Source of the DNA: Massilia sp. TS11
GTDB lineage: Bacteria; Pseudomonadota; Gammaproteobacteria; Burkholderiales; Burkholderiaceae_D
Direction: 5' to 3'
Assembly: GCF_022012445.1 (NCBI RefSeq)
Contig: NZ_JAKLTS010000005.1
Coordinates: 124,001 to 188,000, forward strand
Length of the DNA stretch: 64,000 bases
Positions 39,946 through 48,502 of this stretch are shown piece by piece. A program made the position numbers and the translations under genes. The notes beneath the pieces are model-generated. The model worked only from the letters and a program-made list of their open reading frames with translations. It had not been told where the DNA came from and did no database searches. Numbering within the stretch: position 1 is the stretch's first letter; each line of letters begins with the position of its first letter.

Positions 39946-40624
39946 TCCGCAGATCGTGCTGTCCTGCCGCGGCCTGGCCAAGACCTTCAGCCAGGGCAGC
40001 TATTCGGTCGATGTCCTCAAGGGGATCGACCTGTCCGTCCAACGCGGCGAGCGTGTGGCCATCGTCGGCGCGTCCGGCTCCGGCAAATCGACGCTGCTGC
40101 ATCTGCTGGGCGGGCTCGATACGCCGACGCGCGGCAGCGTCACCCTGCTGGGCGACGATGTCGCCGCCCTCAGCGAAACGGAGCGTGGCAATCTGCGCAA
40201 CCGCTCGCTGGGCTTTGTCTATCAGTTCCACCATCTGCTGCCGGAGTTTTCGGCACTGGACAACGTGGCCATGCCGCTGATGATCCGGCGCATGGCACGC
40301 GCCGAAGCCCAGGCCGAAGCCCAGGCCATGCTGACGCGCGTGGGCCTCGCGCACCGCGTCAGCCATGTGCCGGGCGAGCTGTCGGGCGGCGAGCGTCAGC
40401 GGGTGGCGCTGGCGCGCGCGCTGGTCACCAAGCCGGCCTGCGTGCTGGCCGATGAACCGACAGGCAATCTCGATCACAGCACCGCGCAGCAGGTGTTCGA
40501 CCTGACACTGGAGCTGTCGCAGACCCTGGGCACGGCTTTCATTATCGTTACCCACGACCCGGACCTGGCGCGCCGCTGCGACCGGGTGCTGCGCATGAGC
40601 GACAACGGCCTGCAGGAAGGCTGA
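39938..40624 (+). CDS. lolD: Lipoprotein-releasing system ATPase LolD
   Basis: A 228-residue ABC ATPase of the LolD/MacB class. It has Walker [18 protein letters not shown]-loop [18 protein letters not shown], signature [15 protein letters not shown], Walker [13 protein letters not shown] and the H-loop [17 protein letters not shown] is characteristic of LolD. It begins within the lolC stop region (8-bp overlap), and tatD starts one base after its stop. Confidence 0.95.
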   Translation: MNNPQIVLSCRGLAKTFSQGSYSVDVLKGIDLSVQRGERVAIVGASGSGKSTLLHLLGGLDTPTRGSVTLLGDDVAALSETERGNLRNRSLGFVYQFHHLLPEFSALDNVAMPLMIRRMARAEAQAEAQAMLTRVGLAHRVSHVPGELSGGERQRVALARALVTKPACVLADEPTGNLDHSTAQQVFDLTLELSQTLGTAFIIVTHDPDLARRCDRVLRMSDNGLQEG

Positions 40625-40625
40625 T

Positions 40626-41423
40626 ATGTGGATCGACACCCACTGCCACCTGGACGCGCACGAATTCGGCGCCGATGCGGTGGCAGTGGCGCAGGCCGCG
40701 CAGGCTGCGGGTGTCGGCATGATCGTGCTGCCTGCTGTGGAGGTGGCCAATTTTGAGGCGGTGCGGGTGCTGTGCCAGCGCCAGTCCGGCCTGTGCTACA
40801 CACTCGGGATTCACCCCATCTACGTGCCGCAGGCGCGCGAGGAAGATCTCGATACGCTGCGCGCCGCTGTCCGCGTGGCGCGTGACGATCCTTATTTTGT
40901 CGGCATCGGCGAAATCGGCCTGGATTTCTTTGTGCCGATGCTGACCGAGCCGGGCATGCGCGCGCGCCAGGAATTCTTCTTTCGCGAGCAGCTGCGCATC
41001 GCCCGCGAGTTCGACCTGCCGGTGCTGATGCATGTGCGCCGCTCGCAGGACATCATCCTCAAGCATCTGCGCCAGCTGCCGCCGGCTGGTGGCATCGCCC
41101 ACGCTTTCAATGGCAGCGAGCAGCAGGCTGGCAGCTTCATTAGCCTGGGCATCAAGCTCGGTTTCGGCGGCGCCATGAGCTTTACGCGCGCGCTCCAGAT
41201 CCGGCGCCTGGCGGCGACGCTGCCGCTGGACGCCATCGTGCTCGAGACGGACGCGCCGGACATTTCGCCGGCCTGGCTGCACCCCGGCCGCAACAGCCCG
41301 GAGGAGCTGCCGCGCCTGGGCGCCGTGCTGGCGGAGCTGCGCGGCATGGCGCCGCTGGACGTGGCCGAGGCCACCAGCGCCAATGCCTGCGCCGTCCTGC
41401 CGCGTATGGCCTCCCTGATGTAA
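40626..41423 (+). CDS. TatD-family metal-dependent DNase/hydrolase
   Basis: A 265-residue amidohydrolase-fold protein. Metal ligands are in IDTHCHLDAHEF (HxH), IGEIGLDF (Glu), LMHVRRSQ (His) and LETDAPDISP (Asp). Family members are 3'-5' exonucleases or deoxyribonucleases for repair and RNA/DNA quality control. It may be the TatD or YcfH/YjjV branch; YcfH-type genes are often near lolD-like genes, so I give no symbol. Coupled directly to lolD. Confidence 0.9.
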   Translation: MWIDTHCHLDAHEFGADAVAVAQAAQAAGVGMIVLPAVEVANFEAVRVLCQRQSGLCYTLGIHPIYVPQAREEDLDTLRAAVRVARDDPYFVGIGEIGLDFFVPMLTEPGMRARQEFFFREQLRIAREFDLPVLMHVRRSQDIILKHLRQLPPAGGIAHAFNGSEQQAGSFISLGIKLGFGGAMSFTRALQIRRLAATLPLDAIVLETDAPDISPAWLHPGRNSPEELPRLGAVLAELRGMAPLDVAEATSANACAVLPRMASLM

Positions 41424-41448
41424 GCACGGAGCCGGCAGAGGTGCTGCC

Positions 41449-43737
41449 ATGCGTTCGCTCATCATTGGCATGCTGGGCGGCGTGCTCGCCCTGCAAACCC
41501 TGCCGGCGCTGCCCGATCCTCCGTTTTGGCTTGGCCTGTTTGCCGCTGCGGCACTGAGCCTCGTCCTTGCGCGCGGCCGTCGCGCTGGCTGGCTGCTGCT
41601 GGCGGGTGTGCTCGCTGGCTTTGCCTGGGCTGGCCAGCTTGCCAGCAACGCGTTGGCCGAACAATTGCCGCCTGCACTGGAAGGCCGCGATCTGAGCCTG
41701 GCCGGGGTGGTGTGCAGCCTGCCTTTCCGGGCTCCCGATGGTGTGCGCTTTGAAGTCTGCGTGGAGTCGGGCGAGGGTGTGCCGCAGCGGATCGTGCTTG
41801 GCTGGTACGCGCGCGGCACGGCACTGCCGCCGGTGGCGCCCGGCCAGCGCTGGCTGTGGCGCGCGCGCCTCCAAAGGCCGCACGGCGCGGCCAATCCCTA
41901 CGGTTTCGATATCGAGGCCTGGTGGCTGGAGCAGGGCATTCGCGCCACCGGCTACGTGCGCTCGGGGCGCCTGCTGGCCGATTTTGTAGCCACCCCGCGC
42001 ACCCTGATCGAGCGGGCGCGCGCTGCCCTGCGCGCACGCATTGAGCAGGCGCTGGCCGGTGCGCCCTACAGCGGCGTGATCGTCGCCCTTGTCATCGGCG
42101 ATCAGCGCGGCATCGGGCAGGATGACTGGGCCGTCTTCAACCGCACCGGCATCGGCCACCTGATCTCCATCTCCGGTCTGCACATCACCATGCTGGCGGC
42201 CCTGGCTGCCCTGGTGGCCGATGCGCTGTGGCGGCGCAGTGCGCGGCTGCCGCTGGTGCTGCCGGCGCAGAAGTTCGCGTCAATCGTCGGGCTGACGGCG
42301 GCGGGGCTGTACGTGCTGCTGGCCGGGGCTGGGGTGCCGGCGCAACGCACCTTCTGCATGCTGGCAGTGGTCGTGCTGGCGCTCTGGCTAGGGCGGGTGG
42401 TGCGGGTGTCGCACATCCTCTGTCTGGCGCTGGGTGTGGTACTGCTGCTGGACCCGTGGTGCGTGCTGTGGCCTGGGTTCTGGCTATCTTTTGGCGCGGT
42501 GGGCGTCATCTTGTATGCCCACGCGGGGCGCGTTCACCGGCTGCATGGCTGGCGTGAGGCACTGCGCACGCAGTACGCGGTCACGCTTGGTCTGGTGCCG
42601 CTGTCCTTGCTGCTGTTTGCCCAGGTGTCGCTGGTCAGCCCCCTGGCCAATGCCGTCGCCATTCCACTGGTGAGCGTGGTGGTGGCGCCGCTCTCTCTGC
42701 TTGGCGCCGTCGCGCCGGCGCCGCTGGGGGGCTGGCTGCTGCAGCTTGCGCACGCGCTGATCGCGCTGTTGGCGCGCCTGCTGTATTGGCTGTCCGGCGT
42801 CGACTGGGCGGTGTGGTCGGCGCCCGCGCCCAGTCTGCCCGTGTTTGTACTCGCCATGATCGGCACCCTGTGGTTGCTGGCCCCGCGCGGCTGGCCCGTG
42901 CGCTGGGCGGGTATCGCGGCCTGGCTGCCTTTGCTGCTGGCGCGTCCGCAAGCGCCGCCACCGGGGCAAGCTTGGGTGACGGCCTTCGATGTCGGCCAGG
43001 GGATGGCCCTGCTGATCGAAACGGCGCAGCACCGCCTGATGTACGACGCCGGCCCGGCCTACACCCCGGAGAACAATGGCGCCAACCGCGTGCTGCTGCC
43101 TTATCTGCAGGGACGCGGCATCGGCCGCCTCGATGGCTTCATCCTCAGTCATCGCGACATGGACCATGCGGGCGGTGCGAATACGCTGTTGGCGAGCGTG
43201 CGTACGGACTGGGTGCTGTCATCGGCCATGGGCTCGCCCTGCGTCGACGGCCAGCAATGGGAGTGGGATGGCGTCCGCTTTCGCATCCTGCATCCGCTGG
43301 CAGCCAGCTACGCCAATCCGGGCCTGAACAGTAATGCCCGATCCTGTACCTTGCTGATGGAAGCGGCCGGCCAGCGCATGCTGCTGGCCGGCGACATCGA
43401 GGCCGCGCAGGAGGCTGAACTGGTGGCGCGCGCTGGCACTGGGCTGCGCAGCGCAGTGCTGCTGGCGCCGCATCATGGCAGCGGCACCTCGTCTACGCCC
43501 ATGCTGCTGGATGCGGTGGCGCCCGGCCACGCCCTGTTCCAGGTCGGCTACCGCAATCGCTATCATCATCCCAAGGCCGCGGTGGAGGCGCGCTATCGGC
43601 AACGCGGCATACAGATCTGGCGCAGCGACCGCGATGGCGCGGTGCGCGTGGAATTGGGGCCGCAGGTGCGCGTCAGCGCCTATCGGGCCACGCAGCTGCG
43701 CTACTGGTTCAGTGCTGCGGGGCCAGCGGGAGAGTGA
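41449..43737 (+). CDS. comEC: ComEC/Rec2 family DNA-uptake channel protein
   Basis: A 762-residue polytopic inner-membrane protein of natural transformation. It has two N-terminal helices, a DUF4131-like OB domain (LAGVVCSLPFRAPDGVRFEV), the Competence domain (VALVIGDQRGIGQDDWAVFNRTGIGHLISISGLH by position ~205-240) with many helices, and a C-terminal metallo-beta-lactamase-like domain (FDVGQGMALLI, LSHRDMDHAGGAN). It imports single-stranded DNA. The end overlaps the convergent kinase gene by 29 bp. Confidence 0.93.
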   Translation: MRSLIIGMLGGVLALQTLPALPDPPFWLGLFAAAALSLVLARGRRAGWLLLAGVLAGFAWAGQLASNALAEQLPPALEGRDLSLAGVVCSLPFRAPDGVRFEVCVESGEGVPQRIVLGWYARGTALPPVAPGQRWLWRARLQRPHGAANPYGFDIEAWWLEQGIRATGYVRSGRLLADFVATPRTLIERARAALRARIEQALAGAPYSGVIVALVIGDQRGIGQDDWAVFNRTGIGHLISISGLHITMLAALAALVADALWRRSARLPLVLPAQKFASIVGLTAAGLYVLLAGAGVPAQRTFCMLAVVVLALWLGRVVRVSHILCLALGVVLLLDPWCVLWPGFWLSFGAVGVILYAHAGRVHRLHGWREALRTQYAVTLGLVPLSLLLFAQVSLVSPLANAVAIPLVSVVVAPLSLLGAVAPAPLGGWLLQLAHALIALLARLLYWLSGVDWAVWSAPAPSLPVFVLAMIGTLWLLAPRGWPVRWAGIAAWLPLLLARPQAPPPGQAWVTAFDVGQGMALLIETAQHRLMYDAGPAYTPENNGANRVLLPYLQGRGIGRLDGFILSHRDMDHAGGANTLLASVRTDWVLSSAMGSPCVDGQQWEWDGVRFRILHPLAASYANPGLNSNARSCTLLMEAAGQRMLLAGDIEAAQEAELVARAGTGLRSAVLLAPHHGSGTSSTPMLLDAVAPGHALFQVGYRNRYHHPKAAVEARYRQRGIQIWRSDRDGAVRVELGPQVRVSAYRATQLRYWFSAAGPAGE

Positions 43738-45154
43738 TGCACACTTCCAGTCCGCCGCCTGTGCGGTTGCTGGCGCGGATGCTGCCCTGATGCGCGGTCA
43801 GCACGCGCTGGGCAATCGCCAGGCCCAGGCCGTGGCCATCCACATTGTCGGCCGCGCTTTCGGTGCGGTAGAAGGCGTCGAAGATGCGCGGCAGTTCGGC
43901 CTCGGGGACGCCTGGGCCGCGGTCCGCCACGCAGATTTCCGCTGTCCCGACGCCCTGGTGCAGGCGCACCTCGATCGGCGCGCCTTGCGGACCATGTTTG
44001 ACGGCGTTGCGCAGGATATTTTCGAGCGCGCTCCAAAGCAGGTCGGGCGCGGCGCGCACCGTGCAGTCGGTCTGCGCATCCAGGCCGATTTGCTGGCCTT
44101 TTTGCTCGGCTTCGAAGGCGATGTCCGCCACCAGACTATCGAGCATGTCGCGCAGGTTGACCGGTTCCATGCGCGGCTGGGCGGCGGCGCTGTTGAGGCG
44201 AGCCAGTTGCAGCAGCTGGCCAACCAGCTTGTCCATGCGCGCCGATTCCTTCTCGATCCGTTCGAGGCAGGCCTGGGTCTTTTCGGGTGTCTGGTGGGCC
44301 AGGCCGATCGCCGCCTGCATGCGCGCGAGCGGCGAGCGCAGTTCGTGCGAGACGTCGTGCAGCAGGCGGCGCTGGCCCTCGACCAGGTTGTGCAGCTGCT
44401 GGCTCATGCGGTCAAAGTCGCGCCCCAGGTCATTCAGTTCATCGCTGGGGCCGGGCAGCGCGGTGGCGAAGCGCGGCGACAGATCACCGGCTGCCGCGGC
44501 ATCGAAGGCGCTGCGCAGGGCGCGGATCGGACGCGCAAAGTACCAGGCGAGGAGGGCGGCGAACAGCAGGCTGGCGAGCGTGGCGGCGCCGATCGTCAGC
44601 ACGGGCCACCACTGGCGGTCGGGCGGCGGGCCGCCTGGGCCATGGTGGCCTTCACGCGGCATCAAGCCGGGCGGAGGCGGCGCGCTGCCGGCGCGATCTG
44701 GGTGCGGCTTCTCCGCCAGCTCGTGAAAGGCGTGCTCGCCAGGGCCGGTGCGGCGTTCGTGCTCGACGAAGATCAGATAGCGGCGCCCATCGGAGAGGGC
44801 GACTTCCTCGACCGGTTTGCGCGCACCGCCTTCCTGCAGGCTCTGGCGGGCGGCGGCCAGCAGCGTGACCGGAACGCTGCGCCCAAGCGCATCGCGCCCG
44901 CTTTGGTCCACTGCATACACAGTGCGCAAGTGCTGGGCCGCCAGCAGTTCGGCCAGCGCGGCTGGCCCGCCATGGCGCAGCGTGGCCGCGGCGGATTGGG
45001 CCAGAAATTCAGCCGAGGGGCCGCGCTCCAGCGTGGTGCCGGCCGGCGTCTGGCGGGCCAGATCGCGCAGCCAGAAGGCGCCGCCGATGGCCAGCGTCGC
45101 CGCCACTTGCGCCAGCAGGATCGAGAGGAAAAACTTCCAGAAAAGGCGGCCCAT
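43709..45154 (-). CDS. CpxA-like envelope sensor histidine kinase
   Basis: A 481-residue membrane sensor kinase: helix 1 (FFLSILLAQVAATLAIGGAF), a periplasmic domain of ~150 residues that ends in a His/Pro/Gly-rich segment (REGHHGPGGPPPD), helix 2 (LTIGAATLASLLFAALLAWYF), then HAMP. The phospho-acceptor is His270 in HDVSHELRSPLARM; the ATPase domain has ENILRNAVKHG, DRGPGVP and GHGLGLAIA. It lies three bases downstream of a CpxR-like regulator and opposite a Spy-like gene, the E. coli cpxRA/cpxP layout. The His-rich loop suggests metal sensing. Confidence 0.9.
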   Translation of the reverse strand: MGRLFWKFFLSILLAQVAATLAIGGAFWLRDLARQTPAGTTLERGPSAEFLAQSAAATLRHGGPAALAELLAAQHLRTVYAVDQSGRDALGRSVPVTLLAAARQSLQEGGARKPVEEVALSDGRRYLIFVEHERRTGPGEHAFHELAEKPHPDRAGSAPPPPGLMPREGHHGPGGPPPDRQWWPVLTIGAATLASLLFAALLAWYFARPIRALRSAFDAAAAGDLSPRFATALPGPSDELNDLGRDFDRMSQQLHNLVEGQRRLLHDVSHELRSPLARMQAAIGLAHQTPEKTQACLERIEKESARMDKLVGQLLQLARLNSAAAQPRMEPVNLRDMLDSLVADIAFEAEQKGQQIGLDAQTDCTVRAAPDLLWSALENILRNAVKHGPQGAPIEVRLHQGVGTAEICVADRGPGVPEAELPRIFDAFYRTESAADNVDGHGLGLAIAQRVLTAHQGSIRASNRTGGGLEVCITLPLAPQH

Positions 45155-45157
45155 GGC

Positions 45158-45844
45158 CTACTCGCGGATCAGCTGATAGCCCAGCCGGTACACGGTCTGC
45201 AGCGGCGAGCGGCCGTCGGCCAGGGTGCCGAGTTTGTGGCGCAGGGCGGACAGGTGCACGTCGATATTGCGGTCGAAGCGGGTCAGCGGCCGCCCCAGAC
45301 CCTGCTCGGACAGAATGGCCTTGCTGACCGGGCGGCCGGCGTGGCGGGCCAGCACTTCGAGCAGATTGAATTCCGTGCTGGTGAGGTCCAGCATGGCCCC
45401 ATTCCAGGTGGCGCGCCGCTGCTCGGGCCACATGCTCAGACGGCCGACAAGCAGGGTGGTGTCGCCTTCAGTCTGGGCGCCCGCTTGCGTGCGGCGCAGG
45501 ATGGCGCGGATGCGCGCCGTCAGTTCGCGCGGCGTGCAAGGCTTGGGAACGTAGTCGTCGGCGCCCAGTTCCAGGCCGAGAATGCGGTCGGTGTCGTCGC
45601 CGCGCGCCGTCAGCATCAGCACCGGCATCTGGCTGCGCGCACGGATGCGGCGCAGGGCTTCGATGCCATTCACCCTTGGCATCATCACATCGAGGACGGC
45701 GATGGCGAACTGGCCGCTCAGGGCCGCCAGCGCGCCGTTCTCGCCATCGTGGCGGCAGGTGACGGCAAAGCCTTCCTGCTCCAGGTATTCCTGGAACATG
45801 GCCAGCAGTTCGGTGTCGTCGTCGATGAGCAGCACTTCCGTCAT
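45158..45844 (-). CDS. CpxR/OmpR-family response regulator
   Basis: A 228-residue regulator: receiver domain with acidic pocket Asp8-Asp10 and phospho-site Asp52 (VLDVMMPRVNG), K-containing YVPKPCTPREL, then an OmpR-type winged helix (LTSTEFNLLEVLARHAGRPVSK, DRNIDVHLSALRHKLG). ATG 45844 places the receiver at the start; an open extension to 45871 is unsupported. It is co-directional with the CpxA-like kinase. CpxR-type half-sites lie in its promoter region. Confidence 0.92.
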   Translation of the reverse strand: MTEVLLIDDDTELLAMFQEYLEQEGFAVTCRHDGENGALAALSGQFAIAVLDVMMPRVNGIEALRRIRARSQMPVLMLTARGDDTDRILGLELGADDYVPKPCTPRELTARIRAILRRTQAGAQTEGDTTLLVGRLSMWPEQRRATWNGAMLDLTSTEFNLLEVLARHAGRPVSKAILSEQGLGRPLTRFDRNIDVHLSALRHKLGTLADGRSPLQTVYRLGYQLIRE

Positions 45845-45888
45845 GATGGCCGCATCATAGCGCAGGCGCACGCCCGGGCGCAGCGGCC

Positions 45889-45924
45889 TTTACCTGCTTT
45901 TACATTCCCCTGACGGCGCTTTAC
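45889..45924. promoter_or_regulatory. CpxR-type binding array (TTTAC-N5-TTTAC-N16-TTTAC)
   Basis: On the minus strand this reads GTAAA-N16-GTAAA-N5-GTAAA. The GTAAA-N5-GTAAA pair is the E. coli CpxR box. Half-sites start at 45889, 45899 and 45920, i.e. 10 and 21 bp apart, so all are on one face of the helix. It lies between the divergent two-component operon and the Spy-like gene and could control both. Confidence 0.75.
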
Positions 45925-45972
45925 ACCTGCTGGCGACAGAATGAAGGCACATCATTCAATCGGAGAGCAAGG

Positions 45973-46449
45973 ATGAACCTCAAAGCTTTGAGCGCAGCAC
46001 TGATGTTGACGATGGCCGCCGCCGCGCAGGCCGAACCGGGGCCGCAGGGCATGGAGCATGGTCCGCGCGGTGGCCCCATGCACGGCCCGGATGGCCCGAT
46101 GGGGCATGGTCCGCGCATGGGCGAACACGGCCCCGGCATGCCCTTTCTGCATGGCGTGAAGCTCAGCGACGAGCAGCAGGACAAGGTCTTCGCCATCATG
46201 CATGCGGCTGCGCCCCAGGTCCACGAACAGGAAAAGGCGCTGAAAAACGCACGCGAGGGCATGCACGAACTGATGCGCGGCCGCTTCGACGAGGGCAAGG
46301 CCAAGGCGCTGGCCGAGGCCGAGGGTAAAGCCGTGGCGGCATTGAGCCTGGCCCGCGCGCGCACCCACGCCCAGGTGCTGGCTCTGCTGACGCCAGAGCA
46401 GAAGCAGCAGCTGGAGGCGCATCCGGCGCCGCCGCCGGCCCGCCATTGA
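45973..46449 (+). CDS. Spy/CpxP-like periplasmic LTXXQ protein, His/Met-rich
   Basis: A 158-residue exported protein (signal peptide MNLKALSAALMLTMAAAAQA). The mature N-terminus is a His/Met/Gly/Pro-rich stretch (GPRGGPMHGPDGPMGHGP and on to residue ~57). The helical domain has two LTxxQ-type motifs: LSDEQQDKVF and LTPEQKQQLE. Spy/CpxP proteins are periplasmic chaperones or feedback inhibitors of envelope-stress kinases; His/Met-rich versions are linked to metals. It diverges from the CpxRA-like operon. Confidence 0.88.
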   Translation: MNLKALSAALMLTMAAAAQAEPGPQGMEHGPRGGPMHGPDGPMGHGPRMGEHGPGMPFLHGVKLSDEQQDKVFAIMHAAAPQVHEQEKALKNAREGMHELMRGRFDEGKAKALAEAEGKAVAALSLARARTHAQVLALLTPEQKQQLEAHPAPPPARH

Positions 46450-46458
46450 GGAGCGGCG

Positions 46459-47034
46459 ATGACCATTACCAGCGTGACCAGCACCGCTGCGCTGAATAGT
46501 TACCAGAGCAGCAGCACCAGCCCCACCCGCAGCCAAGGCGTGGAGGGCCACCATCACCATGAGGGGCCGCCCGACGGCGGCGCCTTCATCGATGCGATTG
46601 CCAGTGCGCTGCAGTCGATTGGCGGCACCAGCGCCAGCAGCGCAGACAGCGGCGGCACGGCGAGCAGCACCGACCCGGCGCAAGCGCTGGGCAGCTTTCT
46701 GCATAGCCTGGGCCAGGCCATGCGCGCAGCCGGCGGCGCGGCGGCGCCAGCGGGGCCGCCGCCGGAGCAGGGCGGCGCACAGGGCGCGCGTGGCCACCAC
46801 GGGGGCGGCATGGCGGCCGACCTGCAAAGCCTGATTAGCCAACTCAGCACCAGCGATAGCAGCAGCAACGACAGCACCAAGGCGCTTCAGGATAGCTTCA
46901 ACCAGCTCCTGGGCGCCTTGGGCATCCAGACCAATAGCGACAGCGGAAGCAGCCTGAAGACTTTCCTGCAGGCGCTCGCGAGCAATCTGCAGGGCGCGAG
47001 CGGCAGCGGCAATATCGTCAACACGAGCGCCTGA
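46459..47034 (+). CDS. Ser/Gly/Ala/His-rich protein of unknown function
   Basis: A 191-residue protein with no recognised family, signal peptide or membrane segment. The N-terminus is Ser/Thr-rich (TSTAALNSYQSSSTSPTRS); His clusters occur at EGHHHHEG (~31-38) and GARGHHGGGM (~110-118). Three amphipathic segments share a pattern: LGSFLHSLGQAM, LQDSFNQLLGALG and LKTFLQALASNLQ. The ATG is nine bases after the Spy-like stop with GAGGAG overlapping that stop, so co-expression under the CpxR-like sites is likely. Composition is unlike its neighbours. Confidence 0.7.
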   Translation: MTITSVTSTAALNSYQSSSTSPTRSQGVEGHHHHEGPPDGGAFIDAIASALQSIGGTSASSADSGGTASSTDPAQALGSFLHSLGQAMRAAGGAAAPAGPPPEQGGAQGARGHHGGGMAADLQSLISQLSTSDSSSNDSTKALQDSFNQLLGALGIQTNSDSGSSLKTFLQALASNLQGASGSGNIVNTSA

Positions 47035-47076
47035 GGTCTCACGCAGGTCGGAGACTGCCGTTGGCGCCAGTTTGGC

Positions 47077-47082
47077 TACAAT
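47077..47082 (+). promoter_or_regulatory. -10 box six bases before the hydrolase ATG
   Basis: TACAAT, then GGCGGG, then ATG 47089. No Shine-Dalgarno of usual type and no clear -35. Predicts transcription starting at the start codon. Confidence 0.4.
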
Positions 47083-47088
47083 GGCGGG

Positions 47089-47895
47089 ATGACGAAACCG
47101 ATCCTGCATTTTGCCCACGCTAACAGCTACCCGGCGGGCACCTACCGCCAATTCTTCCAGCATCTCGGCGCGCGCTTCGATGTGCGCGCGCTCGAGATGC
47201 ACGCCCACCATCCGGATTACCCGGTCGATGACGGCTGGCGCAATCTCGCGCGTGAGCTGATCGCCCAGCTTGAGCGCTACGATGCGCCCGTGGTCCTGTG
47301 TGGCCATTCGCTTGGCGGCATGCTGTCGATGATGGTGGCGAAGAAGCGGCCCGACCTCGTGCGCTGTCTGGTGATGCTCGATTCGCCCGTGGTGGCGGGC
47401 TGGCGTGCCTTCTTCTGGCGCTCCCTCAAGCATCAGCCCTGGGCCGACCGCTACACCCCGGCCAAGCACTCGGCACGCCGGCGCGAGCTGTGGCCATCGA
47501 AAGAAGCGGCCCACGCCCACTTTGCCGCCAAGCCGGGTTTTGCCGCCTGGGCGCCCGGCGTACTGGCCGACTACATCGAGGCCGGCACCAAGCCGCATCC
47601 GGAAGGGGTGACCCTGCGCTTCACGCGCGAGATCGAAACCGCCATCTACCGCACCTTGCCGCACCACCTGGGCCGCCTGGTGCGCACGCCCTTCCCGGTG
47701 CCGGCCGGCTTCATCGCGGGGACCCGCTCCTACGAGTGCCGTCAAGCCGGTTTGGAGGCGACGCACCGTCTGGTGGGGAAGAATTTTGTGAACATCGAGG
47801 GTGGCCACCTGTTCCCGATGGAGCGCCCGCAAGAGAGCGCCGCAGCCGTCATCGCCATGGTCGACAGGCTGTTGGAGGGTCGGGATTTGGCGTAA
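47089..47895 (+). CDS. Alpha/beta-hydrolase
   Basis: A 268-residue soluble hydrolase. The nucleophile elbow is [17 protein letters not shown] at about residue 64-80; the likely catalytic His is in [16 protein letters not shown] near the C-terminus, and [14 protein letters not shown] forms the oxyanion region. It lacks a signal peptide. Esterase, lipase or haloperoxidase-like activity is possible; the substrate cannot be assigned. It precedes dcd by 37 bp. Confidence 0.85.
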   Translation: MTKPILHFAHANSYPAGTYRQFFQHLGARFDVRALEMHAHHPDYPVDDGWRNLARELIAQLERYDAPVVLCGHSLGGMLSMMVAKKRPDLVRCLVMLDSPVVAGWRAFFWRSLKHQPWADRYTPAKHSARRRELWPSKEAAHAHFAAKPGFAAWAPGVLADYIEAGTKPHPEGVTLRFTREIETAIYRTLPHHLGRLVRTPFPVPAGFIAGTRSYECRQAGLEATHRLVGKNFVNIEGGHLFPMERPQESAAAVIAMVDRLLEGRDLA

Positions 47896-47932
47896 AATCG
47901 CGGGATCGAACCACTTCTGGGACTGCGCAGCG

Positions 47933-48499
47933 ATGACTATCAAGAGCGATAACTGGATCCGCCGCATGGCGGAAGAACACGGGATGATCGATCCCTTTGA
48001 GCCGGGCCAGATCCGCGAGCGCGAAGGCAAACGCATCATCTCCTTCGGCACCTCGTCCTACGGTTACGACATCCGCTGCGCCGACGAATTCAAGGTCTTC
48101 ACCAATATCAATTCGACCATCGTCGACCCGAAGAACTTCGACTCCAACTCGTTCGTGGACGTGAAGAGCGATGTCTGCATCATCCCGCCCAACTCCTTCG
48201 CGCTGGCGCGCACGATCGAATATTTCCGCATCCCGCGTAACGTGCTGACCGTCTGCCTGGGCAAGTCGACCTATGCGCGCTGCGGCATCATCGTCAATGT
48301 GACTCCGTTCGAACCCGAATGGGAAGGCTATGTGACGCTGGAGTTTTCCAACACCACGCCGCTGCCCGCCAAGATCTACGCGGGCGAAGGCTGCGCCCAG
48401 GTGCTGTTCTTCGAAAGCGATGAAGTCTGCCAGACGTCCTACAAGGACCGTGGCGGCAAATACCAGGGCCAGCGCGGCGTCACGCTGCCGAAGACCTGA
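47933..48499 (+). CDS. dcd: dCTP deaminase
   Basis: A 188-residue enzyme converting dCTP to dUTP, the precursor of dTMP. It begins [11 protein letters not shown]; the core has [13 protein letters not shown], the substrate and catalytic region [32 protein letters not shown], and the C-terminal [12 protein letters not shown] that closes over the active site. Length is typical. A TAAAAT (47893-47898) upstream may be its -10 box. thyA, the next step of the pathway, lies about 5 kb downstream. Confidence 0.96.
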   Translation: MTIKSDNWIRRMAEEHGMIDPFEPGQIREREGKRIISFGTSSYGYDIRCADEFKVFTNINSTIVDPKNFDSNSFVDVKSDVCIIPPNSFALARTIEYFRIPRNVLTVCLGKSTYARCGIIVNVTPFEPEWEGYVTLEFSNTTPLPAKIYAGEGCAQVLFFESDEVCQTSYKDRGGKYQGQRGVTLPKT

Positions 48500-48502
48500 T
48501 TC

